Below are positions 11,136-20,021 of a stretch of 64,000 nt of DNA, one piece after another. This DNA comes from Kofleriaceae bacterium (GTDB lineage: Bacteria; Myxococcota_A; Polyangia; Haliangiales; Haliangiaceae). Below the pieces are notes generated by a model. That model did no database searches, was not told the origin of the DNA, and saw only the letters and a program-made list of their open reading frames with translations. The translations under genes were made by a program, and so were the position numbers. Location: NCBI GenBank assembly GCA_018057825.1, contig JAGPCY010000047.1:1-64000 (forward strand), written 5' to 3'. Positions within the stretch are counted from its first letter, which is position 1; every line of letters starts with the position of its first letter.

Positions 11136-12412
11136 GGGCGCCGGGCCTCGCGACCGCGATCGTCGCCGCGGCGCTGTCGGCCCCGGGGGCCGCCGCGGCC
11201 GACGACGGCGTCGACGCCAACGTCACCTGGTACCAGGAGCAGCGCCAGGGCGGCCTGGGCGGCTTGACCGTGATCCACCCCCAGGTCGACGGCGCGGTCG
11301 ACGTCGGCGAGCACACCACGCTGGCGGTCGGCTACGCCGCCGACGCGGTGTCGGGGGCGACCGCCTCGGTCTACACCGTCGACGCGGTCTCGACCGCCAC
11401 CGAGTTCTCCGACCTCCGTCACGAGGGCTCCCTCGGCCTGACCTTCGCCGGACGCCGCGCCAAGCTGAGCGTCAGCGGCGCGGTCGGGGTCGAGCGCGAC
11501 TACCTGTCGCTGTCGGGCTCGGCGTCGGCGGCGATCGACCTGCCGGGCAAGAACACCAACCTGGCGCTGTCCTACAGCCACGCCCAGGACGCGGTGTGCG
11601 ACAAGTCGAACGCCGACCTCCAGCCCCTCGAGCGCCGGGCGCTGACCGGCGCCGATCCGTGCGGGACCGAGTACGGCGTCCTCGGCAAGGACTCCGTCGA
11701 CGTCACGATGACCGTGCTCACCACCTGGCGCGAGCTGTCGATCGACACCGCCCAGGCGACCGTGACCCAGAACCTGTCGCCCACCATGGTCCTGCAGCTC
11801 AGCCTGTACGGCCAGGTCCTCGAGGGGTTCCAGTCCAATCCCTACCGCCGAGTTCGCGTCGGCCCCAACGAGCCGCAGGAGTCGATCCCCGACACCCGGG
11901 CCCGCGCCGCGGCCGCGGTCCGGCTCAACCGCTACCTGCCCAAGCTGCGCTCGGCGGTCCACGTGTCGGCCCGGGCCTACAGCGACACCTGGGGTGTCAA
12001 CGCCGCCACCGTCGAGCTGGCGTACTCGCAGTACTTCGGCAGCTCGCTCTTGTTGCGGGTCCGCGGCCGCGCCCACCAGCAGACCGCCGCGACCTTCTTC
12101 AAGGACGCGTTCTTCTACGAGACCGAGTCGACCGCCGGCGCCTACTTCACCGGCGACCGCGAGCTGGCCCCGGTCCGCAACGCGGTGATCGGCGGCAAGC
12201 TCACGCTCATGAGCGTGGCCGAGGACGACCGCAAGGTCTGGGGCCTGTTCGACCGCGTCGACTGGAACCTCAAGACCGACGTGTTCCTGCTCGACGAGCT
12301 GCCCGCCGACGACGAGGCCGCCAACCTGGCCGGCCGCGCCACCCAGTTCCTCACCTCGGACCAACTGCTGGACGCCTTCGAGGTCCAGCTCGGGTTGCGC
12401 ACCGCCTGGTAG
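11126..12412 (+). CDS. DUF3570 outer-membrane protein
   Basis: A 428-residue exported protein with a signal peptide ending near AAAA (residue 25) and long alternating strands that predict a beta-barrel ending LGLRTAW. Sequence features such as DANVTWYQEQRQ at the N-terminus and the DTWGVNAATVELAYSQYF segment match DUF3570, the regular partner of DUF4266. I take the ATG at 11126 rather than the GTG at 11120 because GGAGGG (11115-11120) is correctly spaced for it. The role of the pair is unknown; a link with metal or redox chemistry is often assumed from gene neighbourhoods. Confidence 0.82.
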   Translation: MQLRAPGLATAIVAAALSAPGAAAADDGVDANVTWYQEQRQGGLGGLTVIHPQVDGAVDVGEHTTLAVGYAADAVSGATASVYTVDAVSTATEFSDLRHEGSLGLTFAGRRAKLSVSGAVGVERDYLSLSGSASAAIDLPGKNTNLALSYSHAQDAVCDKSNADLQPLERRALTGADPCGTEYGVLGKDSVDVTMTVLTTWRELSIDTAQATVTQNLSPTMVLQLSLYGQVLEGFQSNPYRRVRVGPNEPQESIPDTRARAAAAVRLNRYLPKLRSAVHVSARAYSDTWGVNAATVELAYSQYFGSSLLLRVRGRAHQQTAATFFKDAFFYETESTAGAYFTGDRELAPVRNAVIGGKLTLMSVAEDDRKVWGLFDRVDWNLKTDVFLLDELPADDEAANLAGRATQFLTSDQLLDAFEVQLGLRTAW

Positions 12413-12438
12413 GTCCTTCGCGCCGGCCCGGCCCGGTG

Positions 12439-12444
12439 TAGACT
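12439..12444 (+). promoter_or_regulatory. TANNNT -10 box
   Basis: TAGACT with 6 bases to the ATG at 12451. Confidence 0.55.
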
Positions 12445-12450
12445 GCGAGC

Positions 12451-12930
12451 ATGCTCGCCGAGCTCGGTCGCATGACGATCCGGCGCCGGACCTTGGGACG
12501 GATCGAGCTCGGCCTCGATCGGTGGGCCCGGGTGCTGGGCGCGGCCGTCGCTGTGGGCGCCCTGGCCGCGGCGATCGCGCTGGCGCCGGTGGCCGGGTGG
12601 CTGGCGGTGATCGCGGTCGGCGTCGCCGTGGTCGCCGGGTTGATCGCGACCGCCCACCATCGGTTGGTGTTCGACCGCCACGACGGCGTCTTGCGGATCG
12701 AGCGCCGGATCGCCGGCGTCGGTGCGCGCTCGGTGATCCCGCTGTTTCACCTGCGCGCGGTCGTGGTCCAGCGCAGCGGCCGCGGCTTCGTCGCCGCGAT
12801 CGAGCGCCGCAACGGCCCGCCGATCGTGATCGACACCGCCGACCGCGCCGCCCGCCTCTACCAGCTCGTGCGCGCGATCGCCGAGGTCACCGAGCTGCGC
12901 CTGATCTACGACGCGACCCAGGCGTCGTGA
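12451..12930 (+). CDS. Two-helix membrane protein with PH-like soluble region, unknown function
   Basis: A 159-residue protein not recognised by family. An N-terminal basic segment is followed by two closely spaced hydrophobic helices (about 28-49 and 51-67) and a soluble region (HHRLVFDRHDGVLRIERRI ... VVVQRSGRGFVAAIERRNG) whose strand pattern is reminiscent of bacterial PH-like (bPH) domains. The topology suggests an inner-membrane anchor with a cytoplasmic domain. It has its own -10 box and lies between the DUF3570 gene and a small lipoprotein gene. Confidence 0.7.
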   Translation: MLAELGRMTIRRRTLGRIELGLDRWARVLGAAVAVGALAAAIALAPVAGWLAVIAVGVAVVAGLIATAHHRLVFDRHDGVLRIERRIAGVGARSVIPLFHLRAVVVQRSGRGFVAAIERRNGPPIVIDTADRAARLYQLVRAIAEVTELRLIYDATQAS

Positions 12931-12956
12931 CGACCGGGCGGTCGCCGGTGTAGCCT
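12927..12956 (+). promoter_or_regulatory. Promoter of the lipoprotein gene at 12964
   Basis: GTGACG (12927-12932) and TAGCCT (12951-12956) with an 18-base spacer. The -10 box ends 7 bases before the ATG. The -35 overlaps the stop codon of the preceding gene. Confidence 0.6.
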
Positions 12957-12963
12957 GCCGCCG

Positions 12964-13578
12964 ATGTCGCGCGCCCTCGCCGTCGCCGCCCTCCTGCTCG
13001 CCGCCTGCGGCGAGGCCAAGCCCAAGGCCAAGGCCGACGAGGCCACCGAGCCCACCGGCCGGCTGATCGGCGTCGATCCCGAGCGCTGGGGCTGCGAGCT
13101 GGTCCTGACCCAGGCCCAGGTCGGCGAGGTCCTGGGCGGCCCGGTCCGCCAGGTCGACAGCACCCTGGGCGTCCCGGTCGGCGTCGCCAAGCCGTGCAAC
13201 TACGTCCTCAACCTGCCGACCGCCGTCGAGACCTGGACCGTCGACTTCGACTGCCGCACCAACGCGATCGCCACCGCCGACACGATGATCCAGCAGTACG
13301 CGGCGCAAAACGCGCAGCTCCTGGCGGCGGTCGCCGACGCCTCGGTCGAGGAGCTGACCGACGACGCCGGCGTGGTCCACGCGCCGTCGGCGGCCGCCCA
13401 GGTCGAGGTCGGCAAGCGCGCGCTCGACAGCGGCCAGGCCATCGTCTTCGTCGACGACGACGCCCCCTGTTACGGCCGCGTGGCTGGCCCTGATCCGGCG
13501 CGCCGGCTGACCCTGGCGCGCCTGGCCGCGGCCAAGCTCAGCCCCGCGACCGCGCCGATGACTCCGCGCGCCCCCTGA
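12964..13578 (+). CDS. Lipoprotein of unknown function
   Basis: A 204-residue lipoprotein with lipobox LLLAAC (Cys15) and a Lys/Ala linker (KPKAKADEATEP). The folded part begins WGCELVLTQAQVGEVLGGPV and has four further cysteines (CELVL, CNYVL, CRTNA, CYGRV) that could form two disulfides. The pattern of an N-terminal Cys near a helix and paired central cysteines is reminiscent of DUF3558-type actinobacterial lipoproteins, but the match is too weak to name. It sits just upstream of the M16 peptidase pair without sharing an obvious operon. Confidence 0.72.
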   Translation: MSRALAVAALLLAACGEAKPKAKADEATEPTGRLIGVDPERWGCELVLTQAQVGEVLGGPVRQVDSTLGVPVGVAKPCNYVLNLPTAVETWTVDFDCRTNAIATADTMIQQYAAQNAQLLAAVADASVEELTDDAGVVHAPSAAAQVEVGKRALDSGQAIVFVDDDAPCYGRVAGPDPARRLTLARLAAAKLSPATAPMTPRAP

Positions 13579-13610
13579 TCCGGCCGCCGCTTCCCCCTCC
13601 AGGAGCTCCG

Positions 13611-14966
13611 ATGCGCACCACCGCCCTCGTCGCCGCCGTCTTGCTCGCGCCCGCCCTGGCGCTGGCCGACGGGCCGCCCACGCTCGACGTCACCCACTAC
13701 CGCCTGGACAACGGCCTCGAGGTGATCCTCGCCCCCGACCCGTCGGTCACCTCGGCGATGGTCGAGGTCTGGTACCACGTCGGCAGCAAGGACGAGACGA
13801 TCGGCAAGTCCGGCTTCGCCCACCTGTTCGAGCACCTCATGTTCGAGGGCTCGAAGCACGTCGGCGAGGGCCAGTTCGACGTCATGCTCGAGAGCGCCGG
13901 CGGCTGGAACAACGGCACCACCGACAACGATCGCACCAACTACTTCGAGCAAGTGCCCGGCGATCAACTCCCGCTGGCCTTGTGGCTCGAGGCCGATCGC
14001 ATGGCCGGCCTGTGGGACGCGATGAACCAGAGCGTCCTCGACAACCAGCGCGACGTGGTCAAGAACGAGCGCCGCCAGAGCTACGAGAACCGCCCCTACG
14101 CGCAGGCCGATCTGATCGTCCAGCAGACCCTGTGGCCCAAGGGCCACGGCAACTGGAACCTGACGATCGGCACCATGGCCGACCTCGACGCCGCCAGCCT
14201 GGCCGACGTCGAGGCGTTCTGGCGCACCTACTACGTGCCGGCCAACGCGACCCTCCTGGTGGCCGGGCGCTTCGAGCTCGCGCCGACCAAGGCGCTCATC
14301 GAGAAGCTGTTCGGCTGGATGCCGAAGAAGCCGCGGCCGGTCACCCGCACCCTCGACGCGCCGGTGACCCCGCTGGCCGGTCCGGTCGAGCTATCGACGA
14401 CCGACAAGGTCGGCGCGCCCAAGGTCACGGTGACGATGCGCGCGCCCCAGGCCTACGGTCCGGGCGCGACCGAGCTCGAGCTGGCGGCCCAGATCCTGGG
14501 CGGCGGCAAGACCAGCCGCCTGCACAAGCGCCTGGTGCGCAAGGATCGCCTCGCGACCGAGGTCTACGCCTACCTGGGGACCCACTTCCTCGGCAGCGAG
14601 TTCGAGATCGCGGCCATCGCCCGGCCCGGGGTGTCGGCGGCGGCGCTGCGCACCGCGATCGAAGAGGAGCTCGCGGCCTTCACCGCCGCGCCGCCCACCG
14701 TGGCCGAGGTCGAGCGCGCGCGCCGGGTGGCGTCGGTCGGGCTGCTCAATACGATGGAGAACCTGGCCAGCCGGATCAACGCGCTGGCCTCGTGGGCGGC
14801 CTACACCGGCGACCCCGATCACCTGGCCGAGGAGCTGGCGGCGATCGCCGCGGTCGACGCGGCCGCGATCCACGCCGCCGCCAAGACCTGGCTGCGCAAG
14901 GACGCCGCCGTGATCATGACCATCAACCCCGAGCCTGTGGCCGCGCCGGCCGGAGGTGGCAAGTGA
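13611..14966 (+). CDS. M16 zinc metallopeptidase, catalytic subunit
   Basis: A 451-residue exported insulinase-family peptidase. A signal peptide (about 1-19) is followed by the inverted zinc motif His71-Leu-Phe-Glu74-His75 and the distal zinc ligand Glu153 in VVKNERRQSYENRPY, all intact. A second M16 domain occupies the C-terminal half (from about 215). An AGGAG ribosome binding site (13601-13605) five bases before the ATG fixes the start. Its TGA overlaps the GTG of the next gene, which encodes a catalytically dead homologue, so the two probably form the heterodimer typical of M16B peptidases in the periplasm. Confidence 0.93.
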   Translation: MRTTALVAAVLLAPALALADGPPTLDVTHYRLDNGLEVILAPDPSVTSAMVEVWYHVGSKDETIGKSGFAHLFEHLMFEGSKHVGEGQFDVMLESAGGWNNGTTDNDRTNYFEQVPGDQLPLALWLEADRMAGLWDAMNQSVLDNQRDVVKNERRQSYENRPYAQADLIVQQTLWPKGHGNWNLTIGTMADLDAASLADVEAFWRTYYVPANATLLVAGRFELAPTKALIEKLFGWMPKKPRPVTRTLDAPVTPLAGPVELSTTDKVGAPKVTVTMRAPQAYGPGATELELAAQILGGGKTSRLHKRLVRKDRLATEVYAYLGTHFLGSEFEIAAIARPGVSAAALRTAIEEELAAFTAAPPTVAEVERARRVASVGLLNTMENLASRINALASWAAYTGDPDHLAEELAAIAAVDAAAIHAAAKTWLRKDAAVIMTINPEPVAAPAGGGK

Positions 14967-16486
14967 ACCGCCCCGTCGCGCTCGCGCTCGCCCTGGCCGC
15001 CGCTGGCGGCGCCTGCTGTCCGACCATCCCGCGCGAGACCGCGCCGACCCCGGTGGCCGATCCGACGCCGGATCCGACCCCGGATCCGACGCCCGATCCG
15101 ACCCCGGGCGACGACGGCGTGCCGTGGCAGGCCGCCGGCATCGACTGGAGTCAGCCGCCGCCGGCGCTGCCCGACCCCGGCTTCACGCCGCCGATCCCGA
15201 CCGAGTTCACGATGGCCAACGGCATCCGGGTCCTGGTGGTCGAGAACCGCCGGCTGCCCCTGGTCAGCGTGCGCGTCGCGATCCGCCACGCCGGCTCACG
15301 CGCCGACGGCGCGGCCGCCGGGCTGGCGGCCATGACCGCCGATCTCCTCGACGAGGGCGCCGGGCCGTGGACCTCCGAGACCCTGCCCGAGGAGCTCGAG
15401 CGCCTGGGCGCCAGCCTCACCGTGGCCGCCGGCCAGGACTACGCCCAGCTCACCCTCGACTCGCTGGCCGAGACTCTGGCGCCGTCCTTGGCGGTCGCCG
15501 CCGCCGTCTTGACCAAGCCGCGCCTGACCGCCGACGACGTCGCCCGGGTCAAGGCCGAGCGGCTCGCCGACCTGGCGCTCCGCCCCGATCAGCCGCGGGC
15601 GATCGCCAGCGCCGCCTTCGGCCGCCTCGTGTTCGGACGTCACCCCTACGCCACCCCGACCACCGGCGACGTCGCCACCGTCAGCAAGCTCGGCAAGGCC
15701 GACGTCGAGCGGTTCTTCCGCGCCACCTACGGGCCGGCCGCCGCCACCGTCGTGGTGGTCGGCGACGTCGAGGTCGCCGCGGTCCGTCGGCTGCTCGAAC
15801 AGCACCTCGGCGGATGGTCGAACAAGGTCGCGGTGGTCAAGCCGCCGGCCGCGCCGGTCGCCGGCAAGCCGACCCTCGGCATCGTCGATCGCCCGGGCGC
15901 GCCCCAGAGCGTGGTCGTGCTCGGCCGCCTCGGCCCGAGCGTCGCCGACCCGAACCAGCCGGCCAACGAGCTGGTGAACCTCGCGATCGGCGGCAGCTTC
16001 GCGTCGCGCCTCAACAGCGAGCTGCGCGAGAAGAAGGGCTACACCTACGGCATCTCGTCGAGCTTCGTCCGCGCCGAGTGGGCCGGGACCTGGCGGGTCG
16101 GCTCGTCGATCCGCACCGACGCGACTGGCCCGGCGCTGCGCGACATCCTGACCATCCTCGACGGCGCTCGCACGCCGATGCCGGCCGCCGAGCTGGCCAA
16201 GGCCAAGGCCCTGGCGATCCGCAGCCTGCCCCAGGACTTCGAGACCAACGCCGGCATCGCCGGCGCTTACCTCACCGTGGCGATGGAGCGGCGCCCCCTC
16301 ACCTACTACCGCGACCTGCCCGGCCAGCTCGCCGCCGTCACCGCCGAAGGCGCGGCGGCCGCCGCCGAGTCCTGGCGCGACCTGTCGATCGTCGTGGTCG
16401 GCGATTGGGCCGCGATCGGCAAGGACCTCGAGTCCCTCGGTCTGCCCATCGTCCGCCTCGACGCCGACGGCTGGCCGCGCAAGTGA
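14963..16486 (+). CDS. M16 family protein, non-catalytic partner (lipoprotein)
   Basis: A 507-residue protein with a lipobox-like AAAGGACC near residue 20 and a DPTP repeat linker (about 32-50). The M16 fold begins at about 75 (FTMANGIRVLVVENRRLPLV). The position that should hold HxxEH reads AAGLAAMTADLLDEG, so zinc cannot be bound. The C-terminal domain keeps the substrate-binding Arg/Tyr pair in NSELREKKGYTYGISSSF. This division of labour, catalytic subunit with zinc and partner with the R/Y pair, is the known M16B arrangement. The GTGA overlap with the catalytic gene implies coupled translation. Confidence 0.9.
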   Translation: MNRPVALALALAAAGGACCPTIPRETAPTPVADPTPDPTPDPTPDPTPGDDGVPWQAAGIDWSQPPPALPDPGFTPPIPTEFTMANGIRVLVVENRRLPLVSVRVAIRHAGSRADGAAAGLAAMTADLLDEGAGPWTSETLPEELERLGASLTVAAGQDYAQLTLDSLAETLAPSLAVAAAVLTKPRLTADDVARVKAERLADLALRPDQPRAIASAAFGRLVFGRHPYATPTTGDVATVSKLGKADVERFFRATYGPAAATVVVVGDVEVAAVRRLLEQHLGGWSNKVAVVKPPAAPVAGKPTLGIVDRPGAPQSVVVLGRLGPSVADPNQPANELVNLAIGGSFASRLNSELREKKGYTYGISSSFVRAEWAGTWRVGSSIRTDATGPALRDILTILDGARTPMPAAELAKAKALAIRSLPQDFETNAGIAGAYLTVAMERRPLTYYRDLPGQLAAVTAEGAAAAAESWRDLSIVVVGDWAAIGKDLESLGLPIVRLDADGWPRK

Positions 16487-16493
16487 TCGCCAC

Positions 16494-17879
16494 ATGAGCG
16501 CCCGCGGGGAGCTGCGGGCCCAGGTTGTCCTGGCGGCGCCGTTGGCGGCGCAGCAGGTGGGCCAGGTGACGATGGGGCTGGTCGACACCGCGCTCCTCGG
16601 CCGGTTCGAGCCGGCGGCGATGGCGGGGGCCGGGCTGGGCAACGCGCTCCTGTTCGCGCTGTCGTGCCTGGGCATCGGCCTGGTCCTCGGCCTCGATCCG
16701 GTGCTCGCGCAGTCGGTGGGCGCCGGGCAGCCCGGGCGGACCCGCGGTCAGCTCGGCGCCGGGGTCGCGCTGGCGGTCAAGCTCGGGCTGGTCTTCACCG
16801 TGGTGCTGGCCCTGGTGCCGCTGGCGCTCCGGCCGCTCGGGGTCGCCCCGGCGGTCGCCGCCGAGGCCGAGGTCTACCTGTGGGCGCGCTCGCTGTCGGT
16901 GGTGCCGCTCCTCGCCCAGGTCGCGGTGCGCGCCTTCCTCCAGGTCCACGGGCGCACCGCGCCGCTGGTCTGGGCCGCGATCATTGGAAACGTGATCAAC
17001 GCGATTCTCGACTGGATCTTGATCTTCGGGGACCAAGGCCTGACCGATCTCGGGCTGCCGGCCATCGGGCTGCCACCGCTCGGGACCCTGGGCGCGGCGG
17101 TGGCGACCAGCGCGGTGACGATCGCGACCTTGGTGATCTTCGTCGCCAGCGCCCGCCCGATCGCGCGCCGGCTGCCTCCGACCCCGGTCGATCGCGCCCG
17201 CGACACCCGGGCGATCGTCCGGGTCGGCCTGCCGATCGGCCTGACCCTGTTCGCCGAGGTCGCCGCCTTCGCGCTGGCCGCGGTCCTGGCCGGGCGGCTC
17301 GGCGAGGTGCCAGCGGCGGCCCATCAGATCGCGCTCCAGCTCGCGTCGGTGTCGTTCTCCTTGGCCATCGGCATCGGCGGCGCGGCCGCGACCCGGGTCG
17401 GGCTGGCGGTCGGCGCCGGCGATCAAGCCGGCGCGCGGCGCGCGGCGCTGGTCGCCCTCGGGCTCGGCGGCGCGGTCATGGCGACCTCGGCGACCGCGTT
17501 CGTCCTCGCCTCGACCGCCCTGGCCGCCGCCTTCACCGATCGCGCCGACGTGATCGCCACCGCCGCGACCTTGATCCAGATCGCTGCGGTGTTCCAGCTC
17601 TCCGACGGCGCTCAGGCGATCGCCTCGGGCGCGCTGCGCGGCGCCGGCGACACCAAGGCGTCCTTCGTCGCCAACCTGGCCGGCCACTACGGCGTCGGCC
17701 TGCCGATCGCCTTGGTCCTCGGGTTCGCGTTCGACCGCGGCGCGCCCGGGTTGTGGTGGGGTCTGACCGCCGGCCTGACCGGCACCGCGATCGCCCTGGT
17801 CGGCCGGCTGTGGTGGCTGACCGGTCGCCCGATCGCGCCGGTCGATCCGGCCCCCGACGACCGCGGGGTTCTGCTATGA
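16494..17879 (+). CDS. MATE family multidrug/sodium (or proton) antiporter
   Basis: A 461-residue inner-membrane protein with about twelve hydrophobic helices in two halves. The N-terminal part reads LAAPLAAQQVGQVTMGLVDTALLGRFEPAA, the typical MATE opening with the conserved Asp in helix 1, and the second half repeats the pattern (GLPIGLTLFAEVAAFALAAVLAGRLGE). Family members export cationic drugs or metabolites in exchange for sodium or protons (NorM type). It starts 7 bases after the M16 partner gene and may be read from the same message, although no functional link is evident. Confidence 0.92.
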   Translation: MSARGELRAQVVLAAPLAAQQVGQVTMGLVDTALLGRFEPAAMAGAGLGNALLFALSCLGIGLVLGLDPVLAQSVGAGQPGRTRGQLGAGVALAVKLGLVFTVVLALVPLALRPLGVAPAVAAEAEVYLWARSLSVVPLLAQVAVRAFLQVHGRTAPLVWAAIIGNVINAILDWILIFGDQGLTDLGLPAIGLPPLGTLGAAVATSAVTIATLVIFVASARPIARRLPPTPVDRARDTRAIVRVGLPIGLTLFAEVAAFALAAVLAGRLGEVPAAAHQIALQLASVSFSLAIGIGGAAATRVGLAVGAGDQAGARRAALVALGLGGAVMATSATAFVLASTALAAAFTDRADVIATAATLIQIAAVFQLSDGAQAIASGALRGAGDTKASFVANLAGHYGVGLPIALVLGFAFDRGAPGLWWGLTAGLTGTAIALVGRLWWLTGRPIAPVDPAPDDRGVLL

Positions 17880-17885
17880 GGCGAT

Positions 17886-19541
17886 ATGCGCCGCGCCCCG
17901 CGCCTCGCCGCCCTCGCCCTGCTCGCCACCGCCTGCGGTGAGGATCCGCCGCCCCCGACCGGCGACGCTCGGGTCGAGGTCGTCGGCTACGACTACGACG
18001 TCGATCTGGTCGCCGGCACGGCGAAGAGCGTCGTCACGGTGCGCCTGCTCGATCCCGGCAACTGCGTGACCCTGGCGTCGCGAGCCATGATCGATCTCGC
18101 GACCGTGACCTTGGGCGGCGAGCCGGCGACCGCGACCACGACCGACACCCAGCTCACCGCGTGTGGCACCGGCTGGGAGGCCGGCACCGAGCTGGCGCTG
18201 GCCACCGACGTCACTCTGGCGACGGTCACCTGGGGCCAGAGCCAGGTCGGCTACACGATCCGCGACGACGGCGGCGGCGGGCAGCAGCACTACCTCCTGT
18301 CGTGGGTCGAGCAGTGCGATCGCCACGGCCCGTGCGATCCGTCGCCCGGCACCTTCGCCACCTACCGCTTCACCGTCCACCACGCCGCCGGCGCGACCGC
18401 GCTGTGCCCCGGCGAGCGGAGCCAGGGCCCGACGGCGACGACCTGCACGTTCACCCATCCCGGCGGACCGACGTACTCGACCTTCGGCATCGTCACCTCG
18501 ACCGCCTGGCAGACCACCGACCTGGGCGACTGGGACGGCGTCCGCGCCACCCTCTACGATCGTCCCGGCAGCGGCATGGGGGCGCGCATCGACCCCGCGT
18601 ATCACCGCGGCTTCCTGGCGCGGATGACCGCGTGGTTCGGGCCGTATCCCTACGGCGACGAGCTGCGCCTCGCGACCGGCCCGACCTACTGGAGCGGCTT
18701 CGAGCACCCCGGCAACATCATGCTCGACGACGGCCTGGCCACCGGCACCTCGCTCTACACCCGCCCGGTCGCCCACGTCGTCAACCACGAGCTCGCGCAC
18801 CAGTGGGCCGGCGACGAGACCACCCTGGCCGATACCTACGACTTCGTCTGGAAGGAGGCGATGGCCGAGTACCTGAGCTTCGTCTACGAGGACGAGACCG
18901 AGCCGGCGGTCGGCCAGGCCACCGCGGCGGCGTGGAAGCGCTTCGCGCAAGGCGCGCGCTTCCACCCGGTGCCCGAGGAGGACCCGCGGCCGAGCCTGCT
19001 GGCGTACTACGGCGAGGTCTACGGCCCGGGGCCGATGATCCTGTTCCGCCAGCTCGAGGCGCTGTCGTCGCGGGCCCAGGTGATCGCGGCGCTGCAGCAG
19101 GTGCTGGGTTCGCCCCGCGCGTTGTCGGTCGACGAGCTGGTGGCCGCGCTCGAGACCTCGACCGGCCTCGACCTCGATCGCTACGTCGACGTGTGGATCC
19201 GCGGGTCGGGCGCCCCGGTGTGGCCGACCTTCCGGGTCAGCCTGAGCGGGGCGGCGCCGGATCAGACCGTGACGGTGGTCGAGACCACCCCCGGCGGCGT
19301 GCTGCACGGCTGCAACTTCGCGGTCGGCCTGCGCGGCGCCGGCGGCGAGACGGCGAAGGTGGCGATCGTCCGCGGCGTCGATGGCGTGGCCTCGGTGACC
19401 GTGCCGACCGGCGTGGCTTGGACCGCCACCGGCACCATCCTCGACGTAGACAACCAGTGCCTCGCGTTCCCCGCTGCCGGCCTGGCCCGGGTGCCGCTAC
19501 ATCCCGAGGGCTGGAGCCCGTGGAGAGGCGACGTCGATTGA
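17886..19541 (+). CDS. M1-family-like zinc metallopeptidase lipoprotein
   Basis: A 551-residue lipoprotein with lipobox LLATAC (Cys17). The zinc site of M1 aminopeptidases is complete: His301-Glu302-Leu-Ala-His305, then Glu324 after 18 residues (YDFVWKEAMAEYLS). The exopeptidase motif usually written GxMEN is replaced by SGFEHPGNIM at about 272-281, which keeps a Glu but not the usual Asn, so substrate choice may differ from classic aminopeptidases. The region before the catalytic domain is a beta-rich N-domain. It follows the MATE gene by 6 bases and is probably the last gene of that run. Confidence 0.87.
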   Translation: MRRAPRLAALALLATACGEDPPPPTGDARVEVVGYDYDVDLVAGTAKSVVTVRLLDPGNCVTLASRAMIDLATVTLGGEPATATTTDTQLTACGTGWEAGTELALATDVTLATVTWGQSQVGYTIRDDGGGGQQHYLLSWVEQCDRHGPCDPSPGTFATYRFTVHHAAGATALCPGERSQGPTATTCTFTHPGGPTYSTFGIVTSTAWQTTDLGDWDGVRATLYDRPGSGMGARIDPAYHRGFLARMTAWFGPYPYGDELRLATGPTYWSGFEHPGNIMLDDGLATGTSLYTRPVAHVVNHELAHQWAGDETTLADTYDFVWKEAMAEYLSFVYEDETEPAVGQATAAAWKRFAQGARFHPVPEEDPRPSLLAYYGEVYGPGPMILFRQLEALSSRAQVIAALQQVLGSPRALSVDELVAALETSTGLDLDRYVDVWIRGSGAPVWPTFRVSLSGAAPDQTVTVVETTPGGVLHGCNFAVGLRGAGGETAKVAIVRGVDGVASVTVPTGVAWTATGTILDVDNQCLAFPAAGLARVPLHPEGWSPWRGDVD

Positions 19542-19558
19542 GCGTGGGCGAGGGCGCC

Positions 19559-19832
19559 GGTGAGGAGACGGAGGCGGAGACCGAGACCGCGACGGAGGCC
19601 GAGACCGAGACCGAGGCCGAGACGGAGACCGAGGCCGAGACCGAGACGGAGGCCGAGACCGAGACCGCGACGGAGGCCGAGGCCGAGGCCGAGGCCGAGG
19701 CCGAGACCGAGGCGGAGACCGAGACCGAGACGGAGGCCGAGACCGAGACCGAGTCCGAGACCGAGGCGGAGACCGAGGCCGAGGCGGAGGCGGAGACCGA
19801 GACCGAGGCGGAGGGTGAGACGGAGGTCGAGG
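19559..19832. repeat. Hexanucleotide tract 2 (GAGACC/GAGGCC/GAGACG)
   Basis: About 270 bp of tandem hexamers beginning 18 bases after the M1-like peptidase stop. Variants GAGACC, GAGGCC, GAGGCG and GAGACG are intermixed in higher-order blocks. Read in the plus strand it gives Glu-Thr/Glu-Ala runs, but no start, signal peptide or neighbouring domain supports a protein. Confidence 0.92.
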
Positions 19833-20021
19833 AGAGGTACGCTGCATCACGCTCGGGCCGCGGAGCGATGGTAGGTGCGGGGTAATTGGCCCCGGGCGAT
19901 GACTTTCTTCGCGGGCGGGGCCGTGTTACGAGCGCGCATCGAGGGACGCCGTAAGTCGCGGCGGCTCCGCGCGTTTGTCTGGGCCGAGCCGCGCTCGGCG
20001 GAACCTTCAGAGGAGCTTGGA
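19833..20021 (+). promoter_or_regulatory. Leader and promoter region of the CNGTC-repeat lipoprotein gene
   Basis: Non-repetitive 190-bp stretch between the hexamer tract and the next gene. A possible promoter has TGACTT at 19900-19905 and GTTACG at 19925-19930. An AGGAG ribosome binding site is at 20011-20015, six bases before the ATG. The leader of about 90 bases contrasts with the leaderless pattern elsewhere. Confidence 0.4.

Noticed and set aside
18161-19885. Long plus-strand frame ending in a Glu-Thr/Glu-Ala repeat
   Set aside because: It overlaps the M1-like peptidase in another frame and its repeat part comes from the hexamer tract, which is open in several frames. It has no start, signal or domain.
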